A stretch of 64,000 bases of DNA from Mesoplasma tabanidae (GTDB taxonomy: Bacteria; Bacillota_I; Bacilli_A; Mycoplasmatales; Mycoplasmataceae), in the NCBI RefSeq assembly GCF_002804025.1, contig NZ_CP024969.1, positions 620,001-684,000 on the forward strand, in the 5' to 3' direction. Below the pieces are notes generated by a model. That model was given only the letters and a program-made list of their open reading frames with translations, made no database searches and was not told the origin of the DNA. The translations under genes were made by a program, and so were the position numbers. Shown here piece after piece: positions 22,372-32,535 of the stretch. Within the stretch, counting starts at the first letter, position 1. The number at the start of each line of letters is the position of its first letter.

Positions 22372-22405
22372 TACAAAAAAAATCATTCGGAGTACCCGAA
22401 TGATT
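22372..22405 (-). terminator. Intrinsic terminator of tRNA-Cys
   Basis: 10-bp stem AATCATTCGG/CCGAATGATT followed by minus-strand T8, 10 nt past the tRNA. Confidence 0.87.
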
Positions 22406-22414
22406 GAATTTTAT

Positions 22415-22489
22415 TGGAGGCGGCAATCGGATTCGAACCGATGATCAGGGTGTTGCAGACCCATGCCTTAGCCACTTGGCTATGCCGCC
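22415..22489 (-). tRNA. tRNA-Cys (GCA)
   Basis: Acceptor GGCGGCA/TGCCGCC, discriminator T (U73, typical of tRNA-Cys), anticodon loop CTGCAAC gives GCA, encoded CCA. It has its own terminator and is separate from the nine-gene cluster. Confidence 0.96.
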
Positions 22490-22557
22490 ATTAAAGGACT
22501 ATATAAGTATATAAAAAAAATCTTCTTATGTAAATTAATAGTTGAATTTTTAGGTAA

Positions 22558-22588
22558 TTAAAAAATCAGGCTTTTATATAGCCTGACT
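22558..22588 (-). terminator. Intrinsic terminator of the membrane-paralogue pair
   Basis: Stem TCAGGCT/AGCCTGA with a 7-nt loop and minus-strand T6, 10 nt after the stop codon. Confidence 0.85.
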
Positions 22589-22597
22589 AATTTTTGA

Positions 22598-23608
22598 TTA
22601 TTTTTTATCTATTCTTTTAACTATTAAATATCTATACAATGTTGAAAAACCAATATATATTGCTGCTATTACAATAACAAATATAAAGAATCAAGCAATA
22701 CCTGAAACACCTAATAAACCATCTTTACCAGGTGTTGTAACCTGTAAAAAGAAATAAGGGTAGGCATACATTGAAGTTGAAGCAGTTCCACCAGCTTCTT
22801 TAATTAATCCTCTAATAATTGCATACAAACCATAGCTAATTAAAGTTATAATTCCTTGAATTCAATTTTTATGTAAAAACTTAATTGAAATATTTTCTTT
22901 AGAATCATGTTGCATTCCTAAAAGCACGTATAAGACGAACGCTATAGGTACAAATGTATGAAAAACTTCATTTTCAATTACAGATGCAACACTTGGGAAT
23001 AGTGCTTGAACTAGTGATTCACCATTACCCAAACCTGTTGCAATAACAGTTGGTCTTAAACTTAATTGATAAATTAAAAATGTAATTGTTATAAATGTTG
23101 ATGTTAATATGGCACCATTTGTACCAATCAATCCTTTTGCTCCTTCATTTTTTGGTTTAATAAATGAAACAGTCACTCAAACTAAAACTAATATATTACT
23201 CAACAAAGTAAAAAATGAAGTTCTAAATCAAATGTCTTCAAAAGGTTGATAATTTGCATGTAGTGTTTTAGCTTCACCAATAAATGTAAAGTTGATAGAT
23301 GTTATTATATTAAAAATTGTTTCACCATTTGTTTTTGAAGAAACTAATCAATCATATTTTCCACTTTTTAATGCTTCATCAATTAAATCTGAAATGCTTC
23401 TAATATTTTTTTCCTTTATTAGATCATTTATCTGATTAACATAAATGCTTGAATTAATAATTGGTCTCAAGTAACTCATAATTAGTACTGCTAGTAAAAT
23501 TGTTACAAATGATAATTTAAATCAAAATTTTCAGTCGTTAACTTCATAGTTAGCTAAAAATCATTTTTTAGCATTTTGTTTTTTTAAACTAAAATAATTA
23601 TTTTTCAT
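22598..23608 (-). CDS. Six-helix membrane protein, possibly DUF1600 family (paralogue A)
   Basis: 336 residues with about six or seven helices. Aligned by eye, it matches the next gene along its whole length: ...W(F/Y)KxxFV at the start, ANYQPFEDIWFRTSFFTLLSN, the FxKPxNEGxKG loop, NEVFHTFVPIAFVLY, and AIIRGLIKEAGGTxxxxxYAYPYFFLQVT. Mollicutes encode such proteins under DUF1600; I assign that from memory only. Function is unknown. Ribosome binding site AAAGGAG. It starts inside the last 11 nt of paralogue B. Confidence 0.75.
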
Positions 23609-24533
23609 TTTGCACTCCTTTCTCTATCTTTTTAATAATAATATAATTGTATAAAGATATGAATCCTACACAAATAATTGCTATAACTATTATAAATATT
23701 AAAAATAAAAATATTCCTGGTAACTCAATAGCTCCCATCTTTACCTTTGCTTCTGTAACTTGTAAGAATGGGTATGGAAATGCTTGCTGACTAGATCCAG
23801 GTGTTCCACCAGCAACCTTTAATAATCCTCTAATAATAGCATATGTACCATAAATTACTAACCCTAGAATTCCATATACTCAAGTTTTCTTCAATTCTAT
23901 AAAAGAAAGTTTGTCTTTTGCTTCTCATTTAACTACATGCAATATATAACCAATAAATAACAACGGTGCTACTGTATGAAACATTTCATTAACAAAATAA
24001 CTCATAAAATTATTATCTATAGTTGAAACAGTAATTCTTAGTATCAAATTGTAAAGTAAAAAAGTTACTGTTATATATGCTGCAAAAATAATTGATGTTT
24101 TATTATTCAATATTCCTTTTCTTCCCTCATTTAAAGGTTTGAACAATGCAACATACATTCAAATTAAAATTAATAAATTACTAATTAGAGTAAAGAAGGA
24201 AGTCATTTGAACAAATTGCTCAAATGGTTGGTAACCTGCATGTAATAATCCATGACTAGTTTTTGTGAAAACTAATCTAGCTTCTGTTGCCTTTGAAATA
24301 TTTAAGTTAGTTAAAACTTCACTTAATTTTTCACTAGTTATTTCAGAATTTAAATTTAATGCATTAATTTGTTTAACGACTAAAGATAAATTAACAAATA
24401 CTTGAATATAACTAAATAACACTACAAATGTCATTAAAGCTACAAACAAAACTTTATATCATAGTCTTCAGTCTTTTAAAGAATAGTTTTTGTATCAATT
24501 TGTAAAATATTCTTTTTTTAGTTTAAAAAACAT
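23598..24533 (-). CDS. Six-helix membrane protein, possibly DUF1600 family (paralogue B)
   Basis: 311 residues starting MFFKLKKEYFTNWYKNYSLKDW. It shares with paralogue A the motifs AGYQPFEQFVQMTSFFTLISNLL, FKPLNEGRKG, NEMFHTVAPLLFIGY and AIIRGLLKVAGGTPGSSQQAFPYPFLQVT. Its last codons supply the ribosome binding site of paralogue A (11-nt overlap), so the pair is translationally coupled and could form a heteromer. A conserved Glu/His pair in NExFHT inside a helix hints at a catalytic or proton-linked role, which is inference. Confidence 0.75.
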
Positions 24534-24595
24534 TCTTCTATTTCCTTTCAAAATAAAAAGCATATAACTTTTTTAAGATTATATACCATTTTAAA

Positions 24596-27500
24596 CTATT
24601 GTTTACCTGCACGTAATGTATTATACGCATCGATTAATTTTGGATCTAATAAATTATTAAAGAAAGGTTCTAATCACATATCGTCATATGCAGGTTTTCC
24701 ATTTCCTCCATTTTTATGTAAAATAATTGGTTTAAACATATCTGAATATCTGTAATATGTTCCTTCTTCTTTAGAACCCTCAGGTGCTGCTGTTGCTGAT
24801 TCCATTGTTTCAACAAAACCTGTTGGAGTTCCTGTAGATTCTGAAATATCTTCAGCATGTTCAATAAAGAAATTAATAAAGTCATAAGCAAGATCTTTAT
24901 GTTTTGAATATCTTGACATTACCATATTATCTGAATAAATATTTGTTGTCTGTTTAGTTGGCTTTGAACCTTCTTCATCAGATTTTGTTTCAACATTACC
25001 ATTTGGTCTGCCATATAAATAATAAACTTTTGGTTCATCATCGGCTTTTGGACTAACTGAAAACAATTTGTATTCATCTTCTTCATCATCAGTTTCTAAA
25101 GTATCTTCACCATTATAAATTACATTAGCATAAGAAAGGTCACCATTATACATTACAGCAAAATCAAATTGAGCTTCACTAGCTGTTTGGATTAATGAGT
25201 CACCTTGTAATCCTACGTTTTTATAACTAAGTAATGTTTTTAATTCTTTAGCTGCTGCATCAATTTGACTTTGTTTTGTTAAATTACCTGTACCATATAA
25301 TATTTGTCCAGCAATTGCAAACACATTTTTAGGGTCTTCATTTAACACAACTTCTTTGCCATCTTTTGCTGCTTCTCATAAAATTCTTCATGATAACTCT
25401 GAGTTATTCATTGCGTACTCATAAGAAATATCATATTGATCATTTGGAGCTAATGATATTCATTCAACTGATCCTTTTTCTCTTTTTAATAAAGTTTCAG
25501 GATGTTTTTGAATTAATCATTTAATGTTTGAAGCGTCAGGATTTGAACTTGTTCTACTTGTACCGATTGAATTTGGATTAACAGCAATAACTAAATCCCC
25601 TCATAAGTAAGGGATTGCATAATCAACAATTGTTCCACTTCCTAGACCTTTTCCCTCATATTCGCCTTCTTCAACATATTTAACTTCTGATTTACTCATA
25701 ACATTTAATAAATCACTACTAATTTCTAACTTTTCAGAATCTTTATTTTCGTTTTCTGATTCAGCAGTTTTAATATTTTCTTTCATTTTTTCTGGATTAA
25801 TTGCTATATTTTCATCTCCAAAAGGTTTTGATCATGCATTAATTTTTGAATAGTCTAATGGTTCTAGTTTTCCTTCTTCAGCCAATTTCTGAACCATATA
25901 ATCACTTGGAACCATTAAATCATAATTAAAAGTATAAAGTTTGTTATATAAAGTTTCATTTGAATCATACTCTTGATAATTAACTCTTACTTTATTTTCT
26001 TTTTCAAATTGTTTGATTAGTGAAGGGTCAATATATTCACCTCAGTTACCAATAACTAAATCATAAATATTATTCATGACAAACGCTACTGTTAATCCTG
26101 TAAATGAAACTAAAACCAATAAAGAAACCATTATTACTTTTCAACTTCTTGCAAAAAATCCTTTTGTGAAGTTAGCTTCATCTATGTTTATTGGAAAGTG
26201 TTTTTCTTTTTGCTTTGCAATAGCTAACTTAATTTGATCTATTTTGTTATTTTTTGAAGCAATCAAATCATTTTGAGTTTGCTCAAATTTTATAAATGTT
26301 TGTTTTTTTAATTCAACTAAAGTTTTATCATTTGGGTTAGATGCAATTTTTTTGTTTAATTTATTAGTTACACTAACTTTTCTAAAAGCTTGTGTCGCTA
26401 TTAAATCAAGTCTACTTGCTAAATCATTAATTTTGTTTTCATTAATTTGTTTGATTTCTTTTAATTTTTCAACAATCATTCTAAGTTTAAAGTTATTTTT
26501 TCCTTCTTCAACTTCAATTTTTCATTCTTCATAGTATTTGATTTTTTTGTTGTATCAGTTAACAGTACTTTTTGAAGGATTTACTTCTGCCTTAAAATCT
26601 TTTTTCAATTGCTTAATCTTTTTATTAATTGAAGCAGCTTTTTCTTTTGCTTCTTTTTCTTGTTCGTTTAATCATGCAATTTCTTCTGACAAGAATGTTA
26701 CTTTTTCTTCATTTTTTTCTAATTGAATAGAGATTTTAGCAGCCCTTTTCACTTCAGTTGTTTTAGATAATTGTTTTTCTAATTGTTTTTGTTTTGCTAA
26801 AGCTTTTTTAAGTCTAGAAGCATATCTTTTTTCACGATTAATTGTATTTTGTAATTTATATCTTTTTCATTCTAACTTTGCTATCTTTTTATCATAATTT
26901 TTTGAATTAGCTATTTTTAATTTAAATTTTAAAATACAGTATTTAAATCAAATTGGAATATTAAAACTAATTTTTCTTTTTGTTCCTGAATTTAATGCAT
27001 CAAAAAGCAATTGAATTTCTTTTTCAATTTTGTAAATTTCTTTTGATTTATATGTTCCATTTTTGATTTTTAATTTTGTTGATTCTTTTTTTTCTTGAGC
27101 AAATAAGAAAGCATTTCAAATAATTACTCCTGCTGCGATTATTGCGACCATCATTGTTCCAAAGGCAAAAATATATGGTTTAATTCTTTTTGCTGAATAA
27201 ATAAATGATGCTACGTTTGTTTGAGCTCCTCCAGTGAAATATGAAATTATAAAATCATCAAAACTCATAGCAAAAGCAATAACAGTTGCTATAACAATTG
27301 CAGGTTTTAAAATAGGCAAAATTACTTTAAATATAACTGTGCTTGTTTTTGCGCCTAAATCATAACTTGCTTCCACAATTGATTTGTCTACTTTTCTTAA
27401 TCTTGGCATAACTGTTATTAAAACATAGGGTACATTAAATGAAACGTGAGCCATAATTAATGTTAATATTCCAAACTTTAATCCACAGATTAAGAATACA

Positions 27501-27847
27501 ACCATTAAAGCAACAGCTGTAATAATGTCAGCATTAATTAATGGTATATTTGCAACTGACATTCATTTGCTTTGTTTTCTTTTTGTTAATCTGCTTAAAC
27601 CAATAGCAGCCATAACTCCAATAACAACACTAATTGCTGTGGAAACAACAGCAACAAATAAAGAAGTAATTATTGATTTTATAAAGGGTGAGTTTTTAAA
27701 AAACTCTTCATATCATCTTGTACTAAAACCCATTCAATTTGAAACAGATGAGCCACTGTTAAATGAAAATACTACCATTATTCCAATAGGAACATAAATA
27801 ACTAATAAGATTAAAGCAAAGTAAGTTGATCTGACGAATCTTTTCAT
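24596..27847 (-). CDS. potCD: Polyamine ABC transporter: permease PotC fused to substrate-binding PotD
   Basis: A 1083-residue fusion. Residues 1 to about 252 are the PotC permease with six helices and the EAA loop (EASYDLGAKTSTVIFKVILPILKPAI). Residues about 253-565 are a Lys/Glu-rich, mostly helical stretch with strong coiled-coil character. Residues about 569-592 are a membrane helix (WKVIMVSLLVLVSFTGLTVAFVM). Residues 593-1083 are a PotD-like extracytoplasmic spermidine/putrescine-binding domain (NIYDLVIGNWGEYIDPSLIKQFEKEN, YNYDLMVPSDYMVQKL-like, MSRYSKHKDLAYDFINFFIEHAE). The fusion tethers the receptor to the membrane in place of a lipoprotein anchor. The stop is TAG at 24596. Last gene of potABCD. 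Confidence 0.92.
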
Positions 27848-28806
27848 GATTTAGCTCCTTTCTTTTCAAATTTATTTGTAAAGAATTTAGATACCATCAT
27901 CAATAAGAATACTAATGCTGCTAATACAACACTAATTGCGGCTCCAAATCCAAAGTCACTTCCTTTAAAGAAATATGACTCAATTATTGATGTAATTAAA
28001 TTAATTTTTCCATTACCCATATATTGAACAACTATAAGTGAAGTTGCTGCTTGTAACAGAACAAGTGTAATTGCAGTAATAACCCCTGGCATTGATGATC
28101 TAAAAGTTATTCCTCAAAAAGTTTTATATTTTGAGCAACCTAAATCCATTGCTGCCTCTTCAATATCTCTTCTTCTTGAGTCTAGAGCATCATAAATTGG
28201 TGTTATTGCAAATGGAATAAACATATAAGTCATTCCAATAATAATTGCTATTTGTGTTCCTAAAGCACTAGGGGCCATAATTAAGAATAAACTTCTTAGT
28301 CCTAGTACTTTTAAAAGCATTGAAATTCACATAGGCATTGTAATCAATAATCACATATTTTTTGCTAATATTTTTGATCTCATTTCTGACATTATTAAAG
28401 CTATAGGATATCCTAAAATAATACAAAATAATGACGCTATAAAAGCATATGCTATGGTTAATCCCATAGACATCATAATATTTCCATTTTTAAATAATCT
28501 AATAAATTTTTCTAAACTAACTTCAAACATTTTCAAGTCGCCGCTTGGTTGAACTAATGAATACACAACAATTGAAAGAATAGGAATAATTACTAACAAA
28601 ATCATAACAATAAAGAAAGGCAATAAAATAGGTCATGCTTTTCCCTTTGCAAAGTTAAATAATTTAGTTTTTCCTAAAGTCTTGTTAATTTCTTTTAATT
28701 TTTGACGAACTTTAATCTTGTTTTCACGTGCAATTTCATTATCAATTGCTGATTCCAATTGTTCTTGGTCAAAAGCTACAGAAATTTTTTTATCTTTTTT
28801 TGCCAT
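27811..28806 (-). CDS. potB: Polyamine ABC transporter permease PotB
   Basis: Inner-membrane permease of 331 residues. A basic cytoplasmic N-terminus (MAKKDKKISVAF, about 60 residues) precedes six helices. The EAA loop is DIEEAAMDLGCSKYKTFWGITFRSSMPGV. Start chosen at 28806 (ATG, 2 nt after the potA stop); a GTG seven codons upstream is possible. The obvious domain ends at KKGAKS, but the next codon is TGA (Trp here), so the frame runs eleven more codons and overlaps potCD by 37 nt. Confidence 0.9.
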
Positions 28807-28808
28807 TT

Positions 28809-29861
28809 CTACTCTACTTCTTTTCACATTACATGAATTGCTTCATCATTTCATTTAATAGAAACTTTATCATCAACTTTAAATGTTTGTGTTGTGTGTA
28901 TTTTTCAAATTCTTTTTTTAGTTGTTTCGACCAATAGTTCTCAGTGCACCCCTTTAAAAGTTGTATGCATTACAGAAGCATTAAAAAACCCTGTGTTAAC
29001 TTTTTTAATCTCAATATCTTCTGGGCGAATTACGATATCAATTGATTTTTCATTTTCACCAAAGTTAGTATCATCACAAACAAATGCTTTACCATCTATT
29101 TGAACTTTATTATCTTCAATAAATACTCCATCTTCAATAATGTTTGATTGTCCAATAAATTTAGCTACTCATAAGTTTTCTGGTTCATTATAAATATCTT
29201 CAGGAGTTCCAATTTGTTGTATTGAACCTTCGTTCATAACAACAACACGATCACTTATGCTTAATGCTTCTTCTTGATCATGTGAAACCATTAAAAATGT
29301 AATACCAATTTCTCTTTGTAGCCTTTTTAGTTCTTCACGCATATGCTGTCTTAATTGAACATCTAAAGCTGCTAATGGTTCGTCTAATAATAAAACTTTT
29401 GGCTTCATAACTAAAGCTCTAGCAATTGCAACACGTTGTTTTTGACCACCAGAAAGATCATTAATATTTCTATCTTCAAATCCTTCTAATCCTACTTGTC
29501 TAATTTGTTTTAAAACTTCACGTTGTAAGATATCTTTTTTAGTTTTTTTAGTTCTTAAGCCAAACGCAATGTTATCAAATACATTTAAATGTGGAAATAA
29601 AGCATAAGATTGAAAAATTGTATTAAATTGTCTTTTATTAATTGGGATTGGTAATAAGTCCTTACCTTCAAACATAATTTGTCCACTGTTTGGTTTTTCA
29701 AAACCTGCTACAATTCTTAAAGTTGTTGTTTTACCACAACCTGATGGTCCTAAAAGAGTAATAAATTCTCCTTCTTTAATATTTAAATCTATACCTTTTA
29801 AAACAACTTTACCATCGTAGTCTTTAGTTACATTACGTAACTCTAAGATGTTATTTTCCAT
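28809..29861 (-). CDS. potA: Polyamine ABC transporter ATPase PotA
   Basis: Cytoplasmic ATPase driving spermidine/putrescine import, 350 residues. Walker [10 protein letters not shown] (about residues 38-46), Q loop [10 protein letters not shown], signature LSGGQKQR, Walker [14 protein letters not shown] loop VSHDQEEA. The C-terminal TOBE-like regulatory domain (residues about 240-350) contains [10 protein letters not shown]. Ribosome binding site AGAGGAAA. A structured leader and a 43-codon ORF with a near-perfect ribosome binding site lie upstream. Confidence 0.95.
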
Positions 29862-29883
29862 TTTGGTTTCCTCTTTTTCTTCA

Positions 29884-29960
29884 TATATGATTGTTGAGTT
29901 TTAAACTCAAAAAAACATGTCATCATATGACAAAATAGAAGTCGTTATTTACTTGACTTC
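29884..29960 (-). promoter_or_regulatory. Hairpin-rich leader between short ORF and potA
   Basis: Three inverted repeats in 75 nt: TTGAGTTTTAAACTCAA (29892-29908), TGTCATcatATGACA (29918-29932) and GAAGTC/GACTTC (29939-29961, 11-nt loop). None is followed by a proper T tract in the potA direction, so they are not simple terminators. They could sequester or expose the potA ribosome binding site. Confidence 0.4.
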
Positions 29961-30092
29961 CTACTTAAGGGAGAGGCTCTCAGTTTCTAAAATAGTTTCA
30001 AAAATTTGGGTATGGCTAAATGCAACATCTAATCATTCAAGAATTAGATATTGTTGTGAATTTGAAATTTCTTTAAATTTTAATAAATTCAT
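29961..30092 (-). CDS. Possible 43-residue ORF preceding potA
   Basis: Starts MNLLKFKEISNSQQYLILEW with an AAAGGAGGT ribosome binding site 7 nt before the ATG, among the strongest in the window, uses one TGA for Trp, and ends at TAG, 99 nt before potA. The peptide is acidic and helical (SHTQIFETILETES). No family is recognised. It may be a regulatory leader ORF for the polyamine transporter or a small protein in its own right. Confidence 0.5.
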
Positions 30093-30172
30093 AGCTTACC
30101 TCCTTTTAAAACAACTAAATAAATTTTATATTAATTATTTAAAAAATGTATAAAAAGTTATTTTTTAGAAAT

Positions 30173-30200
30173 TAAAAAAACGAAGCTTTAATTACTTCAT
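30173..30200 (-). terminator. Intrinsic terminator of the HAD phosphatase gene
   Basis: Short stem ATGAAG/CTTCGT with a 9-nt loop and a minus-strand T7 run, 14 nt past the stop. Weak but well placed. Confidence 0.6.
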
Positions 30201-30214
30201 TTTTTGCATTAATA

Positions 30215-31054
30215 TTATTTAAAAATATTTTTAAATAGATAATCTCCAACTCCACCTTCTCCAGCTGTTAAAGCTGTAACATCATCAGCAACTTCCTTAA
30301 CTAAGTCTTTAGCATTTTTCATGGCTACACCTTTACCTGCTCATTTAATTGCTGCCATATCATTTTCACCATCTCCAAAGTAAATAACATCTTTTGGATC
30401 TATATTCAACTGCTCAGTAACATATTTCAGTCCATATGCTTTATCAACACCATTTGGATTTAATTCAATATTTGAGTGAGATTCAGAAACATAACTAAAA
30501 GCAAAAATGGAAATGTCATTCTTTTCAGCAAATTGTCTAAATTTTTCCATGTGCTTTGATTTACCAAAACAAATAAATTTACTTACTTTTAATCTATTAA
30601 AATCTGTTTTGCTGTTGTAACTTATTAATTTTTGTCGTTTTGTTTTAAATTTCATGAATGTTCTAAAAGCACTTATTTTTTTATTGCAGTATGCATATTT
30701 TTCATCTTCAGAATATGCAAAAATTCTAATTTTATTTTTATTAGCACAATCAAATAGTTCTTTGGTTAATTTTGGCTCAAATGAAACTGTATAATATATT
30801 TTTATTTCTTTACTATTTTCGTGATTAAAACTAAAAGATTGACCGCCATTTTGAGAAACAAATGGATAGAGTGAATCTTCTATTTGTAGTTCCTTAGCAA
30901 TATGATGTATTGTTGTTAAATTTCTACCTGTTGCAATAACTACTGGTATGTTTAATTCTTTAGCTTTTAAAATTGCATCCTTTGTTTTTTGATGAATACC
31001 AGTTTTATGGTCAAATACTGTTCCATCAATGTCAATTGCTATCATCTTTATCAT
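30215..31054 (-). CDS. HAD-superfamily Cof-type phosphatase
   Basis: 279-residue Cof/YidA-type HAD phosphatase: motif [11 protein letters not shown], motif [10 protein letters not shown], motif III Lys in [12 protein letters not shown], motif [25 protein letters not shown]. The C2 cap lies between residues about 85 and 190. Substrate unknown. Ribosome binding site AGAGGT. The IS3-family element is inserted just upstream, between this gene and scrK. Confidence 0.9.
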
Positions 31055-31120
31055 TTAAGTTACCTCTTTTTTGTATTTAAATAAATTATACTTTAAGGAA
31101 ATTTAAATAAAAGAAAACTA

Positions 31121-31133
31121 AGAATAAATCTTA
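31121..31133. repeat. 13-bp direct repeat, left copy (probable target duplication)
   Basis: AGAATAAATCTTA directly abuts the left inverted repeat of the IS element; the same 13 bases abut the right end at 32514-32526. Confidence 0.75.
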
Positions 31134-31170
31134 TGAATATATTTTTGCAAGTATACAAAATGTTTTTTTA

Positions 31171-32083
31171 TTAATAATAGGTCATTTCATTCGTGAAATG
31201 ACTTTTTGCTTGCTTTAAGTAGTTATATGCAGGTGGATTTTTTGATTTAATTCTAATTCTGATTAAGTTATAATAATTAATGTAATTTTCAATGATTTCT
31301 TTGATTCTGTTAAAGTCTTTTTGTTTAAGTACTTCTGGTTCTTCAGTTTTTAGCTGTGAAAAAAATGTTTCACAAGCTGCGTTATCAAGTGATAAACCTG
31401 GATTTGATAATGAAATGATCAAGTTATTATCTTTAGCAAATCTTTGAGCTTAAATTGATGTATATTGGTATCCGTTATCAGAATGAATAATTTTAACTTT
31501 AGATGAATCATGAAATTTTTCTGCACTCTTTCAAGTATCTTTATATATTTTATTATCATTTATTTTTGAAACAGTATGCCCAACTATAAAACCAGAAGCA
31601 ACATCTTTTAAAACGCTTAAATAAACATAACCTTTATTGCAAGGAATGTATGAAACATCTGTAACTCATAGTTCATCTTGTTTATAATCATTTCATTTTC
31701 TATTAACAATATTTTTAAATTTTCGATTCATGTTTTTTATTTTCTTTTGGTTTCTTAATAAATTTTTTTATTCTAAGATTTGAATATAAGTTTAAAAGTT
31801 TCATGTATCTATAAACTTTAGAACAACTAACTTTAATTCCTTTATTTTCTAATACTATTTGAATTCTTGGGTATCCATATCTTGCGTTATTTTGTTTAAA
31901 AATACTTTCAACTTCATAGGCAAATGTTTTATCAAATTTAATTTGATACTCCGGCATTCCTTTTTTAAGTCATAAATAATATGTTCTTCTTGTGATTTTT
32001 AAAATTTCACAAATTTGATAAATTTTGTATTTATTTTTTAATTTATAAGTTAATTTACATTTATTAAATATTATTTCTTTTTT
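31171..32083 (-). pseudogene. IS3-family transposase OrfB (DDE integrase), frameshifted and with a nonsense codon
   Basis: The integrase-like part, read after a -1 frameshift from orfA, has the HTH_21-type region ARYGYPRIQIVLENKGIKVS and the DDE residues in WVTDVSYIP, IHSDNGYQYTS and SLDNAACETFFSQLKTE. Two lesions break it. One extra A in the A run near 31733-31738 shifts the frame; removing it restores KENKNMNRKF. An in-frame TAA at 31450-31452 then interrupts YTSI-AQRFAKDNN. The C-terminus ends FTNEMTYY. Confidence 0.85.
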
Positions 32084-32433
32084 TGAGATTCTCTCATCAA
32101 CTCATCAAACTTTTTTCAGATATCTCGCTCCATATTTGCTTGCTTAAGTTGTTTTTTTAACATAGCTATTTCTCTATCTTTTGAATCAAGAGATCTAGAT
32201 GAAGGTTTCGCTTTGCCTTTTTGCTTAACATTCATTTTTCCAGTTTGACTTTCCAACGCAGATAGTCCGTATATTTCATAATCAAGGCATCATTTTCTAA
32301 TTGCTGAATAAGATACATTGTATTTTTTTGATAACTGTGAAAAAGTCATTTGTTTTTCAAAATGTTCTTTTACTATTATTTCTTTTTCTTGAGTTGATAA
32401 GATAATTGATTTGTTTCCTTTGATATTTGCCAT
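32071..32433 (-). CDS. IS3-family transposase OrfA (helix-turn-helix)
   Basis: 120 residues beginning MANIKGNKSIILSTQEKEII. The HTH is MTFSQLSKKYNVSYSAIRKWCLDYEIYG and a Leu-zipper-like segment follows (DREIAMLKKQLKQANME). It ends SQKKK. The codons CAA AAA AAG just before the stop form the slippery heptamer A_AAA_AAG (32077-32083) for making OrfAB. Ribosome binding site AAGGAG, with a wide 9-nt gap to ATG. Confidence 0.85.
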
Positions 32434-32513
32434 AAAAAAAATTCTCCTTGTATACACATTTTAATGATAAATTGTTTTTTTATCATTTTTGTATACTTAG
32501 AGAATTATATTCA

Positions 32514-32526
32514 AGAATAAATCTTA
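32514..32526. repeat. 13-bp direct repeat, right copy
   Basis: AGAATAAATCTTA immediately outside the right inverted repeat, identical to the left copy. Together with its flanks it restores the stem CTAAGA/TCTTAG of a hairpin after scrK. Confidence 0.75.
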
Positions 32527-32535
32527 GCTTTTTTC

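Larger units (their letters stand above)
31134..32513 (-). mobile_element. IS3-family insertion sequence, 1380 bp, transposase degraded
   Basis: Bounded by imperfect inverted repeats of about 29 bp starting TG and ending CA (outer TGAATATA, inner AAGTATACAAAA), at 31134-31162 and 32484-32513. It carries orfA and orfB on the minus strand with an A_AAA_AAG frameshift site, the layout of the IS3 family (IS150-like group). A 13-bp direct repeat flanks both ends. OrfB carries two lesions, so the copy is probably not autonomous. Confidence 0.88.

Noticed and set aside
24670-24891. 73-codon minus-strand ORF rich in Gln and Leu
   Set aside because: Alternate frame within the PotD domain of potCD, without start signals.
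29917-30153. 78-codon plus-strand ORF in the potA leader
   Set aside because: No ribosome binding site; the minus strand has a better supported short ORF in the same place.
30093-30172. Possible promoter for the potA leader ORF
   Set aside because: Several TATA-like stretches occur in pure AT sequence with no clear -35, so no single box can be supported.
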